A stretch of 64,000 bases of DNA, taken from NCBI RefSeq assembly GCF_002245895.1, contig NZ_NPJZ01000001.1:5285001-5349000 (forward strand). The letters run 5' to 3'. The translations under genes were made by a program, and so were the position numbers. The notes below the pieces were generated by a model. The model made no database searches, was not told the DNA's origin, and saw only the letters and a program-made list of their open reading frames with translations. The stretch is from Rhodococcus sp. OK302 (lineage in GTDB: Bacteria > Actinomycetota > Actinomycetes > Mycobacteriales > Mycobacteriaceae). Positions 40,311 to 48,275 of this stretch are shown here, piece by piece (position 1 is the first letter of the stretch; every line of letters starts with the position of its first letter).

Positions 40311-40326
40311 GGTACATATTTGTACC
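40311..40326. promoter_or_regulatory. Palindrome GGTACA-N4-TGTACC upstream of the DUF1214 operon
   Basis: GGTACATATTTGTACC, with the same arms and nearly the same spacer as the copy upstream of cysD. It ends 46 bp before the GTG start. In both copies the order is KstR-like box, then this palindrome, then the gene. Confidence 0.75.
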
Positions 40327-40372
40327 ATGACGCTCTGGGCCGGCAACACTGCCGGAACTGTGAGGAGCCAGC

Positions 40373-41539
40373 GTGCTGACGGACCCGTTTGCCCAGGCGA
40401 TCGCCGAGGCCGAAAAACTGATCGAGACTGCGCCGCACATCAGATCCGAACAGGATCTCTTGGAAGGCTACGAGTACCTGGCCGGCGGAATTCTTGCCAC
40501 CATGCACGCAGCCTGGGCTTCCGAGAAGACCCATCCGAGCTTCATCCAGGGCACCGGCCCGTTCACGAAAATGGGCCTCGACAACCCGGATACGCTGTAC
40601 TTCGGCGCCCGAATCAACGATGACAAGGAATACAAGGTCACCGGAACGCGCGGCACCACAGCCGATCTGAGTTTCCAGGTGCTCAGCGGCAACTACACCA
40701 ATTCCAATGTTCCCGGCAGCGAGATCGCTTTCGACGATCGCAAACTGGAGATCAAAGACGACGGCACGTTTGTTGCCTGGTTCGGACCCGGCCCTGCCGA
40801 CGGCCGCTCAAATTACTTCACGCTGGCCCCCGGGTCCTCGCAACTCGTCGTTCGTGAGGTCTACAGCGACTGGAGCCAGCAACGCGGAATCATCCGTATC
40901 GAACGCACCGATGCCATCGGAACAGCGCCGGCGCCCTTGACCCCGGAAGAAACCGAGAAGCGCTTTGCCCGCGCCGGCAAGGCCCTGGTCACCCGGGTCA
41001 AGACCTGGCTCCAGTTCCCCGAGTGGTTCTACATGAAGCTTCCGGTCAACACGATGACCGAACCACGCCTGACGCCCGGAGGCCTCGCGACGCAGTACTC
41101 CTCGGTGGGGCACTACGAACTGACCGACGACCAGGCGATGATCATCACCGTCCCCGCATCCGATGCGCCGTACCTCGGTTTCCAACTCGGAAGCGTCTGG
41201 TACATCTCACTCGACTACATCAACCACCAGACCTCCCTCAACAATGGTCAGGCCCAGGTAGATCCGGACGGGATGGTCCGAATGGTGGTGAGCGAGAAGA
41301 ATCCCGGCATTACCAACTGGATCGAAACCGTCGGCCATCCGCGCGGAATCCTGCAGTTCCGCTGGCAGCGGGTATCGCGCGAACTCACTCCTCAAGACGG
41401 TCCCAGCGTCGAGATCGTGGACATCGCCGACGTCGAGAAGCACTTGCCGCATTTCGCCACCAACAAAATCACGCCCGAAGAATGGGCAGCGCGAATTGCG
41501 CTGCGCCAGTCCGCCATCGACAACCGAATGCTGGGGTAA
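40373..41539 (+). CDS. DUF1214 domain-containing protein (Rv3531c-like)
   Basis: The 388-aa protein from GTG 40373 (GAGGAG 5 nt upstream) carries a C-terminal DUF1214 domain; visible features include RLTPGGLATQYSSVGHYELT and YLGFQLGSVWYISLDY. The function of DUF1214 is unknown. In M. tuberculosis a similar-sized protein, Rv3531c, precedes an SDR (Rv3530c) and a sulfotransferase-like protein (Rv3529c) in the KstR-controlled cholesterol region, and the same three-gene order appears here. First gene of the operon, directly downstream of both palindromes. Confidence 0.85.
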   Translation: MLTDPFAQAIAEAEKLIETAPHIRSEQDLLEGYEYLAGGILATMHAAWASEKTHPSFIQGTGPFTKMGLDNPDTLYFGARINDDKEYKVTGTRGTTADLSFQVLSGNYTNSNVPGSEIAFDDRKLEIKDDGTFVAWFGPGPADGRSNYFTLAPGSSQLVVREVYSDWSQQRGIIRIERTDAIGTAPAPLTPEETEKRFARAGKALVTRVKTWLQFPEWFYMKLPVNTMTEPRLTPGGLATQYSSVGHYELTDDQAMIITVPASDAPYLGFQLGSVWYISLDYINHQTSLNNGQAQVDPDGMVRMVVSEKNPGITNWIETVGHPRGILQFRWQRVSRELTPQDGPSVEIVDIADVEKHLPHFATNKITPEEWAARIALRQSAIDNRMLG

Positions 41540-41541
41540 TC

Positions 41542-42324
41542 ATGACCGAACTGCTCAAGGACCAGGTAGTTGTCATTTCCGGGGTAGGGCCCGCGCTCGG
41601 CCGTTCGCTGGCTCTACGCTGCGCGGAATCCGGTGCAAGCCTGGTTCTCGCTGCACGCACACAGTCGCGATTGGACGACGTGGCAAAGGAAATCGTCGAT
41701 GCCGGCGGACGCGCCGTAACCGTGGCCACCGACATCACCGATCAGGAATCCGTGGAGAATCTGGTCGCAGAATCGATCGCCGCCTACGGCAAGGTCGACA
41801 CCCTCGTCAACAACGCCTTCTCGGTGCCGTCGATGAAACCGTTGGCACGCACCGACTACCAGCACATCCGCGACAGCATCGAACTCACCGTGCTCGGGGC
41901 ACTTCGGCTGACCCAACTCTTCACACCGGCACTGGCCGAGTCGAAAGGCTCGGTTGTGAACATCAATTCGATGGTGCTCCGGCACTCTCAGGAGCGGTAC
42001 GGCAGCTACAAGATGGCGAAGTCGGCTCTGCTTGCGATGTCGCAGTCACTGGCCACAGAACTCGGCCCCCAGGGAATCCGCGTCAATTCGGTTGCTCCGG
42101 GCTACATTTGGGGCGACACACTCAAGGGCTACTTCGCGCATCAGGCCGAAAAATTCGGCATGACCGTTGATCAAATCTACGAGCACACCGCTTCGAACAC
42201 CGACCTCAAACGCCTCCCGACGATGGACGAAGTGTCCGATGCGGCAATCTTCCTGGCGTCACCTCTGGCCAGTGCTGTCACCGGGCAGTGCCTTGATGTC
42301 AACTGCGGCGAATTCCACCACTAG
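41542..42324 (+). CDS. SDR-family NAD(P)-dependent oxidoreductase (Rv3530c-like)
   Basis: The 260-aa classical SDR starts 2 bp after the DUF1214 stop. The cofactor loop is VVISGVGPALGRSLALR, followed by NNAFSVPS (the NNAG position) and the catalytic Ser in NINSMVLR with the YxxxK motif YKMAK. The C-terminus ends TGQCLDVNCGEFHH. Length equals M. tuberculosis Rv3530c. Substrate is presumably a hydroxylated or keto steroid or related lipid, inferred from the KstR-like box. Confidence 0.92.
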   Translation: MTELLKDQVVVISGVGPALGRSLALRCAESGASLVLAARTQSRLDDVAKEIVDAGGRAVTVATDITDQESVENLVAESIAAYGKVDTLVNNAFSVPSMKPLARTDYQHIRDSIELTVLGALRLTQLFTPALAESKGSVVNINSMVLRHSQERYGSYKMAKSALLAMSQSLATELGPQGIRVNSVAPGYIWGDTLKGYFAHQAEKFGMTVDQIYEHTASNTDLKRLPTMDEVSDAAIFLASPLASAVTGQCLDVNCGEFHH

Positions 42325-42331
42325 GAGCACC

Positions 42332-43471
42332 ATGTCTGAACGCACACACGTCGGAACCGTCGAAGATCTGCACGCGTCCGCGACCAAGATGACCGGGCTC
42401 ACCGATTTCGGCGTCGACGATTACACCGAGGCGCTGTCGGTTCTCCTCGAATCGTACGACCGCGACGAAGACCTGACGCCCTTCGGCAGCAAGATCTCTC
42501 GTGTGTTCCTGCGCGGCGCACTCGTTGCACGGTTGCTCAGCGAATCTGCCTGGAAACAACATCCCGAGCATGCGGACGTGAAGATCGAACGGCCGATCTT
42601 CGTCACCGGGTTGCCTCGCACCGGAACCACTGCACTGCACCGCCTCTTGACGGTCGATCCGGCGCACCAGGGTCTCGAGATGTGGTTGACCGAGTTTCCC
42701 CAGCCTCGTCCGCCGCGCGATACGTGGGAAACGAATCCCGTGTACTCGAAGATCGAGGAAACGTTCGGCCAGCACCATGTGGAGCATCCCGAGTTCATGG
42801 GCGTGCACTACATGTCGGCGAGCGAAGTCGAGGAATGCTGGCAACTGCTACGCCAGACCTTCAAGTCGGTGTCGTACGAGTGCCTGGCCAACCTGCCCAC
42901 GTATTCGAATTGGCTGAAGAAGCAGGAATGGTCCAATGCCTATGCGCGCCACAAGAAGAACCTGCAGCTGATCGGTCTCCCCGATCAAGATCGCCGGTGG
43001 GTGCTCAAAAACCCCAGCCACCTGTTTGCACTCGACGAACTGATGGCCGCCTACCCTGATGCGTTGATCGTCCAAACACATCGCTCCCCCACGACGATCA
43101 TCCCGTCGGTGTGCAGTTTGTCAGCACAGGCCACCGACGGCTGGTCCAACACCTTCACCGGCAAGGTCATCGGTGAGAGTCAACTCGAACTCTGGGCGCG
43201 CGGCCTCGAACAATTCGATGCCGCACGTGCACATCACAATCCGGACCAGTTCATCGATGTCGACTACCAGGATTTTGTCACCGACCCACTCGGCACCGTC
43301 GAGAACATCTACACGCATTTCGACATTCCGTTGACTACCGCAGCACAAACGTCGATGGAGTCGATGCACGAGGAATCTCGCTCCGGCTCACGCAAACCCG
43401 CTCACAAGTACACGCTCGAGGAGTTCGGTCTCACCGCTGAGCAGGTCGAGGAGCGCTTCGGAGCGCGGTAA
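42332..43471 (+). CDS. Sulfotransferase family protein (Rv3529c-like)
   Basis: The 379-aa protein from ATG 42332 (AGGAG 6 nt upstream) has the PAPS 5'-phosphosulfate loop TGLPRTGTTALHRLL (residues ~92-106) and a 3'-phosphate-binding segment QTHRSPTTIIPSVCSL near 248. It should transfer sulfonate from PAPS to a hydroxylated acceptor and release PAP. It is the last gene of the DUF1214-SDR-sulfotransferase operon. The nearby cysD-cysNC-cysQ operon supplies PAPS and removes PAP. The acceptor is unknown. Confidence 0.9.
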   Translation: MSERTHVGTVEDLHASATKMTGLTDFGVDDYTEALSVLLESYDRDEDLTPFGSKISRVFLRGALVARLLSESAWKQHPEHADVKIERPIFVTGLPRTGTTALHRLLTVDPAHQGLEMWLTEFPQPRPPRDTWETNPVYSKIEETFGQHHVEHPEFMGVHYMSASEVEECWQLLRQTFKSVSYECLANLPTYSNWLKKQEWSNAYARHKKNLQLIGLPDQDRRWVLKNPSHLFALDELMAAYPDALIVQTHRSPTTIIPSVCSLSAQATDGWSNTFTGKVIGESQLELWARGLEQFDAARAHHNPDQFIDVDYQDFVTDPLGTVENIYTHFDIPLTTAAQTSMESMHEESRSGSRKPAHKYTLEEFGLTAEQVEERFGAR

Positions 43472-43572
43472 TTCGGTCCCGCACAGCGGGAAAACCACAC
43501 CAAGGCCCCGGGTGCCGGTACAGGATCGGCGGCAACCGAACACAGACGCCGACACCCGGAGACCTGCTCACT

Positions 43573-44949
43573 ATGACGTTGCACCTCAACCGATCAATCT
43601 CTGTCGCAGGGCCGATAGTCGGGGGTTCCCACGGCTTCCCCGGCACATCCACGTCGCTGGATATTTCAGCCGCCGACTACGTCGAACACGAGTACTTCGT
43701 CAGCGGTAACGCGGCGTCGTACATCGCTACGAACTCGTGGACTTCCGATGGCCGGTGGGACGTCGAGGAAGAGTCGTACGCGCCGTACACAACACGAATC
43801 ATCGTGCGCACGCCGACGGACCCCGCCACGTTCAACGGAACCGTCCTCGTCGAGTGGCTCAATGTCAGCGGCGACACCGACATCGATGTCGACTTCGGGC
43901 ACATGAACGAGGAAATCACGAGAGGCTATGCCTGGGTGGGTGTTTCCGCGCAAGCTGCCGGGATCACCAGCACCGGCGGTAGTGCTCTCGGCGACGGTGT
44001 TGTCGGTCTACTGACGTGGGACCCCGAGCGATACGGGAATCTCGATCACCCGGGAGACCGGTATTCCTACGACATCTTTTCTCAGGTCGGCGCAGCCTTA
44101 CGTTCACCCGGCGACGTCGATCCGCTGGGCGGTCTGGTGCCGACGCAGATCCTTGCGGCCGGACAGTCACAATCGGGATTCCGAATGCTGACGTACGCAA
44201 ACGCTGTTGCGCCTCACGCCCGAGTCTTCGACGGCTTGATCGTCCATGCCCGCGGCGGCATCGGAGCTCCGCTGGGCGAGGGCATGATGCTCCTGGATCC
44301 CGCGCCGGCCCGAGTACGCACCGATCTTGATGTTCCTGTATTCCAGTTGATCACCGAGACAGAACTATTCGAACTGTGCGGCGGACCCGGCCCCACCAGT
44401 TTTGTTGCGGCCCGTCAGCCCGACACCGACATGATCCGCACGTGGGAAATCGCGGGCACCGCGCACTCGGACGCATACTCACTGAAAATCCTTCATCCGC
44501 AGTATGTTCGCCAGTTTGTCGACATCAAGAACCTCGCAGCATTGTTCGACATCGTCAACGACGGACCACAGCGATACGTCTCCTGCGCGGCTCTGCGCGG
44601 CCTGCGTGAGTGGGCAGCGGGCGGCGCTGCCCCGGCATCGGCACCTCCCATCACGACGGCTGACGACGCGATAGTCCGGGACCGCCACGGAAACGCTCTA
44701 GGCGGCGTCCGAACGCCTCACCTCGACGTACCACTGGCCGTGCTGACGGGGGAAAAGGTTCACGTCCCCACCAACGGCGCAACCCTTCCGTTCGATGCCG
44801 CGACGTTGGCTGCCCTGTACCCGACCCACGAGGCGTACGTGACGGCGTTCACCGAAGCCACCAACCGCGCCGTGGCGGGCGGTTTCATTCTCCCGGAGGA
44901 CGGCGCCGTACTGATCGCCGAGTCAGCCCGACAGATGCTCGGCGAGTAA
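43573..44949 (+). CDS. Alpha/beta hydrolase domain protein (Abhydrolase_10 type)
   Basis: The 458-aa protein shows an alpha/beta-hydrolase of the Abhydrolase_10 type, with the nucleophile elbow LAAGQSQSGFRMLTY near residue 195 and an acid/His region toward the C-terminus (WEIAGTAHSDAYS). No signal peptide is evident. It follows the sulfotransferase by ~100 bp and could be read from that operon. Substrate unknown; family members hydrolyse esters. Its 3' end overlaps the convergent epoxide-hydrolase-like gene by 27 bp. Confidence 0.85.
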   Translation: MTLHLNRSISVAGPIVGGSHGFPGTSTSLDISAADYVEHEYFVSGNAASYIATNSWTSDGRWDVEEESYAPYTTRIIVRTPTDPATFNGTVLVEWLNVSGDTDIDVDFGHMNEEITRGYAWVGVSAQAAGITSTGGSALGDGVVGLLTWDPERYGNLDHPGDRYSYDIFSQVGAALRSPGDVDPLGGLVPTQILAAGQSQSGFRMLTYANAVAPHARVFDGLIVHARGGIGAPLGEGMMLLDPAPARVRTDLDVPVFQLITETELFELCGGPGPTSFVAARQPDTDMIRTWEIAGTAHSDAYSLKILHPQYVRQFVDIKNLAALFDIVNDGPQRYVSCAALRGLREWAAGGAAPASAPPITTADDAIVRDRHGNALGGVRTPHLDVPLAVLTGEKVHVPTNGATLPFDAATLAALYPTHEAYVTAFTEATNRAVAGGFILPEDGAVLIAESARQMLGE

Positions 44950-45768
44950 CCGGTCCAATTGCTGCGGTACCTCGTCGGGTATCCAATGGCTCACGCCGCG
45001 AAGAACTTCGAAACGGTAAGGACCGTCCACGAATCGCGGCGTGAGCTCACTACCTTTGGGACCGATTGCGGTGTCGTTGTCGCTCCAGATGTGGAGCGTC
45101 GGAACGCTGATGCGAACGGCACGTGGTTTCGGATTTCTCATCCACATGGCGCGATACCAGTTCAGGCCACCGCGTAGCCGCCCGGGCGATCGCAGTGCGT
45201 CCAGATCACGTCGGGCCAGCTCGGATGCTTGCCCACTGGCTACCAGGACTTTCTGTCCGACAACAGTTTTGGAAATGATCCATTCCGGGAGAATCGGCAA
45301 TTGAAATGCCGCCATGTACCAGGACTTCAAGCCCTGAGTGCTGGTCACCATTGCTCTGACAAATGCCAATGGATGCGGAACGGACAGTGCGGTCAGCGTA
45401 CGCAGCAAGTCCGGTCGCAGCGCCGCGACCTCCCAAGCAACTCCGGCGCCCCAATCGTGGCCCACCAGATGCACTTTTCCGACGCCCACGGCATCGATCA
45501 AAGCAACAGTGTCTGCAGCCAGTTCGGATCCTCGATACGACCACCGCGATTTCGGACGGGCCCCGGGCGAGTATCCACGCTGATCCGGCGCAACGGTGCG
45601 ATAACCGCGCGCGTGCAGGTACGGCACCAAACGATCCCAAGACGACGAATCCTGCGGAAAACCATGGAGCAGAACAACAACCGGGCCGTCGATCGGACCT
45701 TCGTCCCGAACGTCGAAAGTCAGCCCGGAACGCGTGTAGGTGGTGAGCCTCGAAACTTCTGCGGTCAT
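44923..45768 (-). CDS. Alpha/beta hydrolase, epoxide hydrolase-like
   Basis: The 281-aa protein has the oxyanion motif LLHGFPQDSSSWDRL (residues ~34-48), an Asp nucleophile in LVGHDWGAGVAWE (Asp105) and the catalytic His in RGVSHWIPDEVP near the C-terminus. The Asp nucleophile and HGFP motif are typical of epoxide hydrolases and haloalkane dehalogenases. It is 4-nt-overlapped with the upstream amidohydrolase, so the two are co-transcribed. Its stop lies within the convergent neighbour. Confidence 0.9.
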   Translation of the reverse strand: MTAEVSRLTTYTRSGLTFDVRDEGPIDGPVVVLLHGFPQDSSSWDRLVPYLHARGYRTVAPDQRGYSPGARPKSRWSYRGSELAADTVALIDAVGVGKVHLVGHDWGAGVAWEVAALRPDLLRTLTALSVPHPLAFVRAMVTSTQGLKSWYMAAFQLPILPEWIISKTVVGQKVLVASGQASELARRDLDALRSPGRLRGGLNWYRAMWMRNPKPRAVRISVPTLHIWSDNDTAIGPKGSELTPRFVDGPYRFEVLRGVSHWIPDEVPQQLDRLLAEHLSG

Positions 45769-47555
45769 GATGCCACGCTAGCGCGCACCGACTCCATCAC
45801 GGGCGCATTCTCACCGGCCCGCAGAAACCTGCCGGTCTTCTCGATCCCGAATCCTGCGGCGAATGCGCCGTCGCGATACACCAACCGGCCACTGATCACG
45901 GTAGCCACCGCGGCACCGTCGCTACGATTCACCATTCGTGAGACGCCGTTATATTCGGGAACTATTGCCTCGAACAGTCCGTCCACCGACTCGTCGAGCC
46001 CGGCCGGGTCGATGACAACGAGGTCGGCGCGATCACCCTTGCGCAGGTGCCCGGCATCAAGTCCGTACCACTCCGCGAGTTCGCCGGTGAGGCGATGGAT
46101 CGCGCGCTCGACGGTCAGGAACGGCTTCCGATCTCCCTGAGAATCGTTGACTCGCTTGAGAAGTCGCACGGGGTAGTTGTAGAACGCCATGTTTCGCAAA
46201 TGCGCGCCGGCGTCACCGAAGCCCATCTGAACTCCGGAACTGGCCGCAAGTTTCTCGGCATACTTCGGGCGGTGATTGGCGATCGTGGTGCGCCAACGAA
46301 GCTTCTTACCGTATTTCACGACGAGGTCGAGATAGGCGTCCACCGGATGCACGCCACGAATATCGCCGGCCTCCCCGAAGTTCTTGCCGATCAAGCTCTC
46401 GTCGGGACAACCGACGATGACGGCGTCGTAGAAGTTTCGGTGCCAGATGCGCGGCGAAAACTTGTTGTCGTAGTCCTTGCGGAACGCTCGACGGTAGGAC
46501 TCATCCTGCAGCAACTCATTTCGCTGCACCTGATCCTGGAGGTGTAGCGCTGCCGCTCCGGCACCGAACTCCTCGAACACCACCAGATCGATACCGTCGG
46601 CATACACAGTGAACGGAACGGGGAGGTGCTGCCATCTGAAATCTGTTCCGGCAAAACGGTTCAGCAGGGGCGCGGCGGCCAGCATGAAGTAGACGATCAC
46701 CGGATATGCCTTGGAGTCTGCACCGGAGAGCAACGACGTCTTGAGCGGCTTCTTGCGTCCGAAGGACGAGCTTTCCACAAAGAACGCCGCAACATTGGGA
46801 TGCAGATTGATGGTCGGCGCGCTCTGCAGAATCTTGCCGCGCTCACGCAAGATGCGGTTCAGGAAACGGAATTCCCGCCACCTTGCGTACGTCGACGGCA
46901 ATGAGCGGGAACGGTATTCGTCGCCGTCGATCTTGTCGAGCGCATTGGTCATCGAGGAGAGTCCGAGCATCCCGGCGTCGATGGCGTCGCCCAGCATGGT
47001 GCCCATGCGAGCAAGTTCCGAGCGGGTCGGCTTGACCGACTTGTCGGTGCCTCGCCCCAAACCCAATACGTGCGTGCGAATATCCGAATGACCGATAAAC
47101 ACAGCAACATTCGGTCCGAGGGGAAGCGCGTCGAGCGCCGCCGCATAGGCTGCGGGCCCGTTCCACGTCTTCTTCTCCTGGAGGATTCGAAGGACCGCGT
47201 CGTGGGGGACGGCTTCAACGCGACTGAACAGGTCCGCGCATTCCTGCGGAGTCGAGTACACGGTGGACAGCGAGCAGTTACCCAGTACAACCGTCGTGAC
47301 GCCGTGTCGGACAGATTCGGGTAACCCGGGGCTGACGAGAGCTTCGGCGTCGTAGTGCGTGTGGACGTCCACGAAGCCGGGGAGCACCCACTTGCCGGCA
47401 GCGTCGATCACTTCGGTATCGGGCCCAACAGGAAGCGGGTCAGTCGACACTTCTGCAACAACTCCGTCCCGGATTCCCAGATTGCGACGCAGGCCGGGCA
47501 CACCGGTTCCGTCAAACCACAGACCGTTGTCGACCACGATGTCGAAACCTGACAC
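45765..47555 (-). CDS. Amidohydrolase family protein (D-aminoacylase type)
   Basis: The 596-aa protein has the N-terminal composite domain (FDIVVDNGLWFDGTGVPG) and the metal-binding HxH in LPGFVDVHTHYDAEA (about residue 65), plus VVLGNCSLS and a C-terminal RKGDRADLVVIDPAGL. This matches amidohydrolase_3 proteins annotated as N-acyl-D-amino-acid deacylases. The long middle region (residues ~250-400) is variable, so the substrate is uncertain. It leads a two-gene unit with the alpha/beta hydrolase. The upstream region contains CTATAACGTTCAG-like dyad sequence near 47587-47600, a possible operator. Confidence 0.85.
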   Translation of the reverse strand: MSGFDIVVDNGLWFDGTGVPGLRRNLGIRDGVVAEVSTDPLPVGPDTEVIDAAGKWVLPGFVDVHTHYDAEALVSPGLPESVRHGVTTVVLGNCSLSTVYSTPQECADLFSRVEAVPHDAVLRILQEKKTWNGPAAYAAALDALPLGPNVAVFIGHSDIRTHVLGLGRGTDKSVKPTRSELARMGTMLGDAIDAGMLGLSSMTNALDKIDGDEYRSRSLPSTYARWREFRFLNRILRERGKILQSAPTINLHPNVAAFFVESSSFGRKKPLKTSLLSGADSKAYPVIVYFMLAAAPLLNRFAGTDFRWQHLPVPFTVYADGIDLVVFEEFGAGAAALHLQDQVQRNELLQDESYRRAFRKDYDNKFSPRIWHRNFYDAVIVGCPDESLIGKNFGEAGDIRGVHPVDAYLDLVVKYGKKLRWRTTIANHRPKYAEKLAASSGVQMGFGDAGAHLRNMAFYNYPVRLLKRVNDSQGDRKPFLTVERAIHRLTGELAEWYGLDAGHLRKGDRADLVVIDPAGLDESVDGLFEAIVPEYNGVSRMVNRSDGAAVATVISGRLVYRDGAFAAGFGIEKTGRFLRAGENAPVMESVRASVAS

Positions 47556-47781
47556 TGCCTGACTCCTCGCCTCATCTACGTGTAACTGAACGTTATAGAT
47601 AGCCTCCCGGAGAAGTCAATGGGGCATCCACTTACGGCCACGACCAGCGCAACCACTGGACAAACTGCCGATTGTGCGCAATTGTGATCCGGAACACCGG
47701 GCACGCGCCAGCGAGGACTGTTAGGTATCTTGCTTGCAGTGGCACTGGACCACGAATTCCCAACACGTAAGGAATGGCGAC

Positions 47782-47898
47782 ATGCAGTCTGTCGAAGACG
47801 TATTGCCCGAGGGTGTCGAACTCGGCGACATCTTGAAGGTCCTCAAGCTCGGAGTGGCTGCCGTCAGCCTCATTGCCGCGGTCTCCGCCTTCAGCTGA
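47782..47898 (+). CDS. 38-aa hydrophobic micropeptide
   Basis: The product is a 38-residue peptide with an acidic N-terminal third (MQSVEDVLPEGVELGD) and a hydrophobic C-terminal helix (LGVAAVSLIAAVSAFS). Codon use is typical of the neighbours, with GC at most third positions. AAGGA lies about 10 nt upstream of the ATG. A strong terminator starts 12 bp after the stop. Size, lack of a signal peptide and tandem arrangement resemble corynebacterial PorA/PorH mycomembrane porin subunits, but I cannot claim homology; a membrane-active or leader peptide is also possible. Confidence 0.65.
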   Translation: MQSVEDVLPEGVELGDILKVLKLGVAAVSLIAAVSAFS

Positions 47899-47910
47899 TC
47901 TCTACGCACC

Positions 47911-47948
47911 ACAAAACGGGCCGGACTTCGGAGTCCGGCCCGTTTTGT
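47911..47948 (+). terminator. Strong intrinsic terminator after the 38-aa peptide gene
   Basis: A perfect 17-bp stem (ACAAAACGGGCCGGACT arm) with a TCGG tetraloop. The right arm ends GTTTTGT, giving a T-rich tail on the plus strand; by symmetry the minus strand has the same. Confidence 0.9.
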
Positions 47949-48074
47949 ATCGCTGCTCGGATTTCGCCACGCCGAAAAACCCCAAATCGTTAATATCCAC
48001 CAGAACGACTGTCCAGTTTGCTAGCGTGCACCTGCACGGCACACGGTCGGGCATCACACAAACGGAGGACCATC

Positions 48075-48161
48075 GTGGGTTCATTTGACACCATCAGCGC
48101 AACCATCGACATCGTTTCGCAGATCGTAAAGCTTCTCCAGAAGCTCACGGCCGGCAGCTGA
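48075..48161 (+). CDS. 28-aa amphipathic micropeptide
   Basis: A GTG-started 28-codon frame with an excellent Shine-Dalgarno (GGAGG, 6 nt spacing). The sequence from SFDTISATIDIVSQIVKLL to the C-terminal QKLTAGS would form an amphipathic helix with Ile/Val/Leu on one face. It lies 177 bp after the first micropeptide gene and is followed 34 bp later by a perfect hairpin. No family recognised. Compare phenol-soluble-modulin-like, porin-like (PorA/PorH) or toxin peptides; none is supported by sequence alone. Confidence 0.65.
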   Translation: MGSFDTISATIDIVSQIVKLLQKLTAGS

Positions 48162-48194
48162 TCGCCAGCAACAATCGCCGACATACAGGCGGAA

Positions 48195-48227
48195 ACAAGC
48201 GGGGCCGACACTGTCGGCCCCGCTTGT
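48195..48227 (+). terminator. Intrinsic terminator after the 28-aa peptide gene
   Basis: A perfect 16-bp inverted repeat (ACAAGCGGGGCCGACA arm) with almost no spacer, so the true loop is formed by the inner bases. The right arm ends GCTTGTCGT. It separates the micropeptide from the convergent mraY. Confidence 0.85.
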
Positions 48228-48275
48228 CGTTGGAGCAGGTGACCTGATTCGTCGTCGGCTCCCGCTGAACTCCGC

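Noticed and set aside
40311..40326. GGTACA palindrome as a terminator hairpin
   Set aside because: Short arms, no following T-run, upstream of a start codon, and repeated at another promoter; an operator fits better.
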